Made by a program: the position numbers and the translations under genes. Source: Planctomycetota bacterium (GTDB lineage Bacteria > Planctomycetota > GCA-002687715). Taken from it: a stretch of DNA of 64,000 nt. The stretch is from positions 19,772 through 83,771 of the forward strand of contig NYSS01000033.1 of NCBI GenBank assembly GCA_002683135.1. Reading direction: 5' to 3'. The notes under the pieces were generated by a model. The model made no database searches. It saw only the letters and a list, made by a program, of their open reading frames with translations, and was not told where the DNA came from. Shown one piece after another: positions 51,020-59,872 of the stretch (within the stretch, counting starts at the first letter, position 1; every line of letters begins with the position of its first letter).

Positions 51020-51098
51020 CCCTTTTGGCTGTTTCCCGATCCGCGGGCACGCCGTCGTCCCGCTGAGCACCCGGCGTCGGCGATCCTCGGGCCGTCAC

Positions 51099-53276
51099 TC
51101 AGGCAGCCTGCGGCTGGTCCAGGTCGAGGACCGAGTCGGTCCAGGGCTCGTAGTCACGATTGCACGTGACCATGATGACCTGGTGGTCCCCGAGGTTCTC
51201 GAGGACCTCCCTGGTGACCGCGAGGCGTTCCTCATCGAAGTTGACGAACGGATCGTCGAGGAACAGCGGCAGGTTGATCTTGCGTGAGAGGTGACGCGCC
51301 ATCGCGATGCGCATGGCGAAGTACAGTTGATCCTGGGCACCCTGGGAGAGGTTCTCAGGGCTGATTGGGACCGCATCGCCGCGGCTAATGACCGGTTCGA
51401 GCCCGGCTCCGAGGTGAACGCGTGTGTACTTCTCTCCGGTGATCTTGGCGAAGATGCCCGACATCTCCTCCGAGAGCCGGAGGACATCGCCGTCCTGGAA
51501 GTCCTTGACGCAGCCGTCCAGATGGTCGATGGCCACCTTCAGGGCATCACGCTCGAGGTCGTACCGCTCAAGTCGGTGCTCCTTCTCTCGAACGTCCTCT
51601 TCGAGCTCCGCGAGGTTGAAGTTGGTGCGCGCGCCGAGGGCGGCGAGCTCGATCCGCGCCTCTTCGAGCCGGGTACGATCCCGCGCTGCCACTTCTCCCA
51701 TCTCCGCGAGCCGTTGACGGATTCGTTCGATCTCCGATCCGACGTGGCCACGATCGGTGATGCGGGCGAGCGAAGGGTGCTGCTCCAAGACCTCCTCGAG
51801 CGCCGCGCCAACCGTGCCTCGTTCTCGGGATGCGGTCTCGAATTCCACCTCCACCGCTTCCCGGTCGCCGAGCGCCTTCATCGCGGCCAGGAGGCGCTTG
51901 CGCTCCTCACGTAGCTCCGTGAAACCCGCGAACTCGGCCACCACCTGCTCGGGATCGCGACCGAGCAGCGATGGGCCGGCCTCAGCGAGGAACTCCTCAC
52001 ATCGCTTTTGCCGTTGCGTCACGGAGTCCTGCAGTTGGCGGATGCGCTCTCGTAGCGCAGCCTTTTGTTCCTGGAAGCCCGTGCCGAGAGCCCGCCCGAC
52101 GCTGAAACCGAGCAGGCATCCCGTGGCCGCCGCTATGGAGCCGATCAGGGTGCCGAGCGGCGTCAGGATACCGGTGACCATGGCTACGCCGCCCAAGAGT
52201 CCGCCGAGGATCACGCCGTTCAGGGTGTTCGGGATGGGCCGGAGCTGCTCCAGATCTTCGCGTTGGCCCACGAGCTGGTCCCGCTCGTGCTGTCTGCCCT
52301 CTTCGTCCCGGGCATAGGCGCGCACCTTGCTGGGGAAGTCCGGCGCGACGTTCTTGAGGTGGGAGTAGCGTTGGGTGACCTGCTCGCCGACCTCGCGTTC
52401 GCGGTCCGCATACCGCTTGAAGTTGTCGCGACGGGACAGGGCGGCGTCGTACCGGCGATCCGCCTCCTCCCGCCGTCCGAAGAGCCGGAACAGGCGCTCG
52501 TGGGCTTCGAGCGACGCGCGGTCGTAGGTGATGTCTTCGTCCACACGCCTGAGGCGGATCTCGAGATCAGCGGACTCCGCCTCCAACTCGAGCGCTCGTG
52601 ACAGCGCTTCGCGGCCCTGTTGGAGCTGCGTGCGCTCGGTCTCGAGGTCGGTGCGGGTCTGTTCGATGATCCGGCCGCGGCCCGGCGCGCCGGAGCGCCA
52701 GGGGTTCTCTGTCGTCAGCTCCGAGTAGCGTCCGTGAAGCTCGTGAAGCGCGCCCTTGTAGTCCATGGACGTGGAGCCTGAGAGCAGCCGGCGGATCTGA
52801 TCCGAAACCGCGGTCGTCAGGCTCTGCTGGCCGAAGAACACGGTGGCGCGGAAGATCGCCTCGTCGCGGAAACCGAGGAGGTCGCTGAGGTGCTCGAAGT
52901 ACCGTTGGTCTTCATCTCGGGCCCCGCGGGGATCGGCGCGCCCGCAAAAGATCTCTTCCTTGATCCCGCTCGGGTCCGTCCCGTGGATGCGCGTGTCGTT
53001 GCTGTTGAAATCCCGGTAGACGCTGATGCGGGATCCGTCTTGCCGCTGGAATTCGAGCTCTCCTGCGTACGATTCGTGCTCATCCCACGGCTCATACTTG
53101 CGCGCCAGGTTGAGGTCGCGGAAGCCAAACAACACGCCGAAGATGGAGTTGATCAGCGTCGATTTGCCCGCCTCGTTGCGACCGAGGATCAGGTTGAGCT
53201 TGTCCGGGGAGAACGTGACGTCCAGCCCGCGGTTGAAGACGCCGAACCCGTGTAGGCGGATGCGCCGTAACTTCAT
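51099..53276 (-). CDS. YhaN-like ABC/SMC-type ATPase with coiled coils and internal hydrophobic hairpin
   Basis: A 725-residue SbcC/RecN-like ATPase. Walker A is GRNEAGKST near the N-terminus; the ABC signature LSQGAQDQLYFAMRIAMA and Walker B PLFLDDPFVNFDEER are near the C-terminus. Long coiled coils fill the middle, with two adjacent hydrophobic segments (LNGVILGGLLGGVAMVTG; LIGSIAAATGCLLGFSVG). This matches the YhaN family, usually paired with a YhaO/SbcD-like nuclease. The catalytic motifs are intact. Its ATG overlaps the end of the upstream partner gene, so they are translated as a pair. A DNA repair or end-processing role is inferred. Confidence 0.9.
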   Translation of the reverse strand: MKLRRIRLHGFGVFNRGLDVTFSPDKLNLILGRNEAGKSTLINSIFGVLFGFRDLNLARKYEPWDEHESYAGELEFQRQDGSRISVYRDFNSNDTRIHGTDPSGIKEEIFCGRADPRGARDEDQRYFEHLSDLLGFRDEAIFRATVFFGQQSLTTAVSDQIRRLLSGSTSMDYKGALHELHGRYSELTTENPWRSGAPGRGRIIEQTRTDLETERTQLQQGREALSRALELEAESADLEIRLRRVDEDITYDRASLEAHERLFRLFGRREEADRRYDAALSRRDNFKRYADREREVGEQVTQRYSHLKNVAPDFPSKVRAYARDEEGRQHERDQLVGQREDLEQLRPIPNTLNGVILGGLLGGVAMVTGILTPLGTLIGSIAAATGCLLGFSVGRALGTGFQEQKAALRERIRQLQDSVTQRQKRCEEFLAEAGPSLLGRDPEQVVAEFAGFTELREERKRLLAAMKALGDREAVEVEFETASRERGTVGAALEEVLEQHPSLARITDRGHVGSEIERIRQRLAEMGEVAARDRTRLEEARIELAALGARTNFNLAELEEDVREKEHRLERYDLERDALKVAIDHLDGCVKDFQDGDVLRLSEEMSGIFAKITGEKYTRVHLGAGLEPVISRGDAVPISPENLSQGAQDQLYFAMRIAMARHLSRKINLPLFLDDPFVNFDEERLAVTREVLENLGDHQVIMVTCNRDYEPWTDSVLDLDQPQAA

Positions 53277-54658
53277 CAGGCTCCCTCCTGAGCCGTCGCT
53301 TCTGGCATGTCTCCGTCCGCCGAAGGAGCGCTGGTCCGCTGGCGGTCCGCTGGCGGTTTGTACAGGATGTCTCGCGCGTGTTCCTCGTCGAGGAATTGCT
53401 CCAGGCCGACCTTCAGCGCCGCCCGTGACACGGTGAGCTCTCGGTGGACGGGTGAATCAGAGCCGGCGGTCAGGGCGCGGTCTTCAAGGTCGGCGATGTG
53501 CTTCAGCATGCGACGGGCGAAGAAGCCGCGGATGGTGTGTTCACCCTGGATGCGTCGCAACAACCCGCTACGCACGAGGTCCGTCCGGTCGACCAGTTCG
53601 AGGTGGCGGAAGCGCCCGCGCACCTTGGTCGCGATCTTCTCGAGGTCGCAGATGAACTCGAGGGGCCCGACGAGCTTGATCCGCGCGATGATGTTGGAGG
53701 CGGCGCGCGCGAGGATCGCGGCGCACAGGCCATCCGGGTCGGTGATGCGCTCGGAGAGGAGGTCGATCGTCCATTCCTCGAGGTGCGCCGCGTTCACCGG
53801 AACCCGTGTGAACGCGACGTTGCTCTGCTCGATGTTGACCACCAACAAGGACTTTCGGCCGGCGTCGCCACGTTCGAAGCGGCGACCAGCCAGCGTGCCC
53901 GGGTAGGCAGCTGCCGTCCCCTCGAACTCGTATGTCGCGAAGCCGTGGTAGCCACCGAGGGCGATGTAATCGAGCTCGGACCCGGCGATCGCAGCGGGGT
54001 CGACGGTCTGGGTGAACGGCCGTGCCCCTGCCTCCTCGTGGCCAGGCAGCTCGGCGCAGAGGAGGCCGACGTGCAGGCCCGGGTCCGCGATGTGTGCCGC
54101 CATGAGCCCGTGTCCGTTGCCCACCAGGAGGTCCTCGGGGGCGTCTCCGAGGCCAAGTCCCTTGCTCTCGTGGCTGGCCTCGCCGTGGATCTCGGGCAGC
54201 TGCCGTTCGAATCCCGGGAAGCGCTCGGGGGAGGTCCCGGGCTGGGCCGCGGAGCCGTAGAAGAAGACCTCTTGGCCGCGGATGGTGTGCTTGAGCGGAT
54301 GCGGCAGCGTCGATGTGATCACGTCGACGCCCGGCCACCGCTCGGTCCGGTAGACCGAGTCTCTGTAGCCGGCCGCATCGCGATAGCCGGGGACGATGAC
54401 CACGGGTTTCTTGTGAGCGACCAGTCGCCCGAGCAGGCCGCGCGCGAAGCTCAGGGTCTCCGGATCGGGCTCGTGTCGGTCGAAGAGATTGCCGGAGATG
54501 AGGACTCCGTCGATGCCGCGCTCAGGGTCGAGGGCGACGTTCACGGCCTGGCGAAACGTCTCCATGACCTCGAGGCTTCGCGGCCCGGCTTCGTTGCCCA
54601 GATACTCGTGACGGCTCCCCAGATGCAAGTCGGCCAGGTGGAGAAATCGCACGGCCAT
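53276..54658 (-). CDS. SbcD/YhaO-like metallophosphoesterase-fold protein with degenerate active site
   Basis: A 460-residue protein with the Mre11/SbcD order. The first motif is intact (ADLHLGS, Asp10 and His12). The other metal motifs are changed: GDLFD reads GNLFD (56-60), GNHD reads GYRD (91-94), the His in the GLLH motif is Cys (GLLC), and GHxH reads GGYH (235-238). Nuclease activity by the standard two-metal mechanism is therefore doubtful. The C-terminal about 200 residues are helical, like the YhaO capping domain. It is the first gene of the operon, with a TTGACT-17-TATGCT promoter, and overlaps the YhaN-like gene. Confidence 0.84.
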   Translation of the reverse strand: MAVRFLHLADLHLGSRHEYLGNEAGPRSLEVMETFRQAVNVALDPERGIDGVLISGNLFDRHEPDPETLSFARGLLGRLVAHKKPVVIVPGYRDAAGYRDSVYRTERWPGVDVITSTLPHPLKHTIRGQEVFFYGSAAQPGTSPERFPGFERQLPEIHGEASHESKGLGLGDAPEDLLVGNGHGLMAAHIADPGLHVGLLCAELPGHEEAGARPFTQTVDPAAIAGSELDYIALGGYHGFATYEFEGTAAAYPGTLAGRRFERGDAGRKSLLVVNIEQSNVAFTRVPVNAAHLEEWTIDLLSERITDPDGLCAAILARAASNIIARIKLVGPLEFICDLEKIATKVRGRFRHLELVDRTDLVRSGLLRRIQGEHTIRGFFARRMLKHIADLEDRALTAGSDSPVHRELTVSRAALKVGLEQFLDEEHARDILYKPPADRQRTSAPSADGDMPEATAQEGA

Positions 54659-54747
54659 GGGGGCCCCTCTCTGCTTCCGTCAGCTTGCTCAAACGCCTTC
54701 TGCGCGGCCGGGGACGCGTCCCGGTCGCGCTCCAAGAGACGACGCAG

Positions 54748-54776
54748 AGCATACTTTTGGCGGACCTCCCAGTCAA
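54748..54776 (-). promoter_or_regulatory. Strong sigma-70-type promoter of the SbcD/YhaN-like operon
   Basis: On the minus strand TTGACT, 17-nt spacer, TATGCT. Predicted transcription start near 54741, giving a leader of about 83 nt to the ATG at 54658. The remaining part of the 54659-54961 gap holds an 18-bp palindrome and no gene I trust. Confidence 0.8.
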
Positions 54777-54890
54777 CGAACAGTGCGCTGCATTTGCAAC
54801 CGCAGTGTTCGTCAGACCGCAACATGGAGTGGTGCGTTACGTGCACGCAGCTCCTGTCCGTCCACGGACCTTGACTCTCGTCAGGTTGGT

Positions 54891-54908
54891 GACGGGTCGC
54901 GACCCGTC
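54891..54908. repeat. Perfect 18-bp palindrome downstream of pilT
   Basis: GACGGGTCGCGACCCGTC. A second hairpin, CGAAGCC / GGCTTCG, lies next to it on the pilT side. No T-run follows, so this could be a non-canonical pilT terminator or a protein-binding site for the SbcD operon. Confidence 0.5.
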
Positions 54909-54961
54909 GAAGCCCTGTCGTCGCGGAGGCTTCGTCTTGGAGTCGGCCGGGTGACAGCCGA

Positions 54962-56050
54962 TCAGGTCCGGGCAAGCTCCGGACTCAACTGCATCCCGGC
55001 GCCGCCGCGTATGAACGCGGCCGGATTCGACGCGTGTCCTGCCGCTTCGGAGCTGGCGACAAGGCCGTTCCGCACCAGATCCTCGAGGGATTGATCCAGC
55101 TGCATCATCCCGTCCTTCTTGCCGGTCTGCATGAGCGACTCGAGCTGGAAGGTCTTGCCTTCGCGAATGAGGTTGGAGACCGCCGACGTGCTGGCGAGGA
55201 TCTCGAACGCCGCGACGCGACCCTGGCCGTCCTTGCGTGGGAGGAGGCGCTGGGCGATCACGCCTTTCAGCGACTCCGACAACATGACGCGGATCTGCTG
55301 CTGCTGGTTCGTCGGGAAGACGTCGATGATCCGGTCGACCGTCGCCGGGGCGCTGTTGGTGTGCAGGGTCCCGAACACCAGGTGCCCCGTCTCCGCCGCC
55401 GTGATCGCCAGCTGGATCGTCTCCAGGTCCCGCATCTCGCCGACGAGGATGATGTCCGGGTCCTCCCGCAGCGCCGACTTCAGGGCGTTCGAGAAGCTCA
55501 TGGTGTTGTTGCCGACCTCGCGCTGGTTGATCAGCGACTTCTTGCTGCCGTGCACGAACTCGATCGGGTCCTCGACGGTCAGGATGTGGCTCGAGCGGGT
55601 CTCGTTGATGTGGTCGACCATGGCGGCGAGGGTGGTCGATTTGCCGGATCCGGTCGCGCCCGTAACCACCACGAGTCCGCGGTGGAGCTCGCAGAACCGC
55701 ATGATCTGGGGAGGCAGCCCGAGCTGCTTCGCGGTCAGGATGGTGGTCGGGATGAGTCGGAAGGCCGCGGCGATGCCGTTGCGTTGCTCAAAGACGTTGC
55801 AGCGGAGACGGGTGACGCCGGGGACCTCGTAGCTGAAGTCCACTTCCTTCGTCTCCTCGAACGTGGAGGCCTGGTCGGCGCTCATCAACTCGTAGAGCAG
55901 CTTCTTGTTCAGCTCGGGCGTCAGCTCGTCGTAGTCGATGGGGACCAGGTCGTTGTTCAGCCGGACCATGGGCGGGTATCCGGACGACATGTGGAGGTCA
56001 CTGGCGCCCCGATCCTTGGTGATTCTGAAGATCTCGTCGATCGCTGCCAT
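54962..56050 (-). CDS. pilT: Twitching motility / type IV pilus retraction ATPase PilT
   Basis: A 362-residue secretion ATPase. It has the PilT N-terminal domain (DEIFRITKDRGASDLHMSSG), Walker A GATGSGKST, the Asp box ILTVEDPIE, Walker B DIILVGEMRD and the His box TGHLVFGTLHT. The C-terminal tail after about 330 is longer and Ala/Gly-rich. It drives retraction of type IV pili at the inner membrane. The ORF track start at 56683 is a shadow extension; ATG 56050 (MAAIDEIFR) is the real start. No other pilus gene is adjacent; a PilZ gene is divergent upstream. Confidence 0.95.
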   Translation of the reverse strand: MAAIDEIFRITKDRGASDLHMSSGYPPMVRLNNDLVPIDYDELTPELNKKLLYELMSADQASTFEETKEVDFSYEVPGVTRLRCNVFEQRNGIAAAFRLIPTTILTAKQLGLPPQIMRFCELHRGLVVVTGATGSGKSTTLAAMVDHINETRSSHILTVEDPIEFVHGSKKSLINQREVGNNTMSFSNALKSALREDPDIILVGEMRDLETIQLAITAAETGHLVFGTLHTNSAPATVDRIIDVFPTNQQQQIRVMLSESLKGVIAQRLLPRKDGQGRVAAFEILASTSAVSNLIREGKTFQLESLMQTGKKDGMMQLDQSLEDLVRNGLVASSEAAGHASNPAAFIRGGAGMQLSPELART

Positions 56051-56164
56051 CGTCCCTGTGCCTCCGGGTGGAGGGTCCCGATCATCCGGGCTCCCTCCCG
56101 GTTCATCATCGGGACTGCGTGAGGCGGCTCTTGAGCCCGTGGCCACTCCGTGCGAAGGTTCCGC

Positions 56165-56539
56165 ATGGCCCAACCCCCCGCCGATTCGAACCGCCGGCGC
56201 TACCTGCGGCTGCAGGACAACTTTCGCGTCGAATTGGAGCCGTGGGCGGGTACCCCTCTCGCGTGCGATGAGGAGGAAAAACCCGACCCGGTGGTCGCCT
56301 TTTCGCGCGACCTTTCGATCGGGGGCATCTGTGTCGTCGCCGACCGCGCGACGTCCGCAGGGGGGATCGTCGAGGCGACGATTCACGTCGCCGAGATGGA
56401 TCAGGCGCTGAAGGTCGTCGGTGAGGTCATCCGTTGCGACGTCCGCGCCGACGGCCGCTACGAGATCGCCTTGCGCTTCGCGCCGGGTTGGATCGACGAG
56501 AGCGTCCGCAGCCAGCTCGAGCGGCTGGTCTACGGTTGA
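56165..56539 (+). CDS. PilZ-domain protein (c-di-GMP receptor candidate)
   Basis: A 124-residue PilZ-like protein. The RxxxR motif is RRRYLRLQ near the N-terminus and the (D/N)xSxxG motif is DLSIGG, both needed for c-di-GMP binding. ATG 56165 has GAAGG 7 nt upstream; the track GTG at 56150 is earlier. It is divergent from pilT with 114 bp between, which suggests shared control and a role in pilus or surface behaviour (inference). It converges closely on the NSS transporter gene. Confidence 0.88.
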   Translation: MAQPPADSNRRRYLRLQDNFRVELEPWAGTPLACDEEEKPDPVVAFSRDLSIGGICVVADRATSAGGIVEATIHVAEMDQALKVVGEVIRCDVRADGRYEIALRFAPGWIDESVRSQLERLVYG

Positions 56540-56543
56540 GGCC

Positions 56544-57965
56544 TTAGTCCAGTATCCCGAGGGCCTTGAGCACGCCCGTCGAGTGCAGCAGCACCACGAG
56601 GATGATGGCCGGGACGACGTATTGCAGCAGGCGCAGCCACGCGGCATAGAGGTGACCCAGCGTGGAGCTGCGGACGAACTCATCCCGTCGGACCTTCTCG
56701 CCGAGGCGCCAGGCGCAGAACACGGCGATCAGCATGCCGCTGAGCGGCAGCATCCAGTTCGACACCACGTAGTCGGCGAAGTCGAACCAGTTCCCTTTGG
56801 TGATCGCACCCCACTCTTCACCGAGGATGCTCTCCTTGGCGCTGGCGAAGTTCGCGCCGAACAAGTCGGTGCCGCCGGAGAGGGCTGACGGGATGCCGAA
56901 GAGGGTGATGGCGGCGGTGCAGACGAGGGTCGCCTTCTTGCGGGACCACTTCTTCTGGTCGATGAAGTAACTCGCCACGACCTCGAGGAGCGAGATGGAG
57001 GAGGTCAGGGCGGCGAAGACCAGGAGGCTGAAGAAGACGATGCAGAGGAACTGGCTCCCGGGCATCTGGGCGAGCGCTACCGGGATGTTCTGAAAGACGA
57101 GCCCCGGGCCCGCCGTGGGGGTCATTCCGAAGCTGAAGGTGATCGGGAACAGGATCAGGCACGCCATCAGGGCGATGACCGTGTCGAGGACGCAGATGGC
57201 TACGGAGTTGCTGACCAGGCAGGAGTCCTTACGCAGGTAACTGCCGTACGTGATCATGGCGCCGACGCCGAGGCTGAGGGTGAAGAACGAGTGCCCCAGC
57301 GCCTCGAGGATCCCCTCGGCGGTGAGGTTGTCCGTGTTCGGCTCGAAGACGAACTGCAACGCCTTGTCCCAGCCGGACTGACGGGTGGCCTGGACCAGCA
57401 GGACACTCAGCATGACCAGCAGGAGCGGCATGAGGATCCGCGCTCCGCGTTCGATGCCCCTCTGGATACCTCCCAGGACGACGAGGGCCGTCAGCGCCAT
57501 GAAGAAGACGTGCCAGCCCAGGTTGGCGTTCGTGTTCTCGTACAGGTTGCCGAACACGGCGCCGACCTCCTTGGGGTCACCGCCGGAGATCTCTCCGGAG
57601 ATCGACAACCACGTGTAGTGGCATGCCCAGCCCGCGACGATGCTGTAGTAGGACAGCATGACGAACGCGGCGAAGACGCCCATGCCACCGACGATCTTCC
57701 ATCGGGAGCGCTTGCCTCCCAGGTCCTCGAAGGCCCCCACGGGTGACTTCTGGGTGGACCGACCGATCATGATCTCGCCGATCATGATCGGCAGCCCGAC
57801 GACGACGATGCAGACGAGGTAGATCAGGACGAAGGCGCCGCCGCCGTTCTCACCGCAGATGTAGGGGAACTTCCAGATGTTCCCCAGTCCGATGGCCGAG
57901 CCGGCCGCCGCGAGGACGAACCCGATCTTCGAACCCCATGCTCCGCGGTTCTCACCGTTGCTCAT
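56544..57965 (-). CDS. NSS-family sodium-dependent amino acid transporter
   Basis: A 473-residue membrane protein of the neurotransmitter:sodium symporter (LeuT) family. The first helix motif GSAIGLGNIWKFPYICGENGGGAF contains the Na+ and substrate binding residues of unwound TM1. About 11-12 hydrophobic segments follow. It imports amino acids with sodium; the substrate is not clear. It lies directly downstream of the AGCS transporter (9 nt apart, same strand), so they form a transport operon. Confidence 0.93.
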   Translation of the reverse strand: MSNGENRGAWGSKIGFVLAAAGSAIGLGNIWKFPYICGENGGGAFVLIYLVCIVVVGLPIMIGEIMIGRSTQKSPVGAFEDLGGKRSRWKIVGGMGVFAAFVMLSYYSIVAGWACHYTWLSISGEISGGDPKEVGAVFGNLYENTNANLGWHVFFMALTALVVLGGIQRGIERGARILMPLLLVMLSVLLVQATRQSGWDKALQFVFEPNTDNLTAEGILEALGHSFFTLSLGVGAMITYGSYLRKDSCLVSNSVAICVLDTVIALMACLILFPITFSFGMTPTAGPGLVFQNIPVALAQMPGSQFLCIVFFSLLVFAALTSSISLLEVVASYFIDQKKWSRKKATLVCTAAITLFGIPSALSGGTDLFGANFASAKESILGEEWGAITKGNWFDFADYVVSNWMLPLSGMLIAVFCAWRLGEKVRRDEFVRSSTLGHLYAAWLRLLQYVVPAIILVVLLHSTGVLKALGILD

Positions 57966-57974
57966 CTACCTGCC

Positions 57975-59780
<1,806 letters not shown>

Positions 59781-59872
59781 GACGGCTCCAGGAAAGTCCC
59801 TATGCCACAAACCGTTACGCGTCTCGCGCCGTCTTTATACCGGAGAGCGGGTCGGTTCGCTGAACGAGGGGC

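Noticed and set aside
54541-54975. Minus-strand ORF with CGCKC and a charged helix
   Set aside because: It overlaps the strong promoter and leader of the SbcD-like gene and continues as a shadow into that gene.
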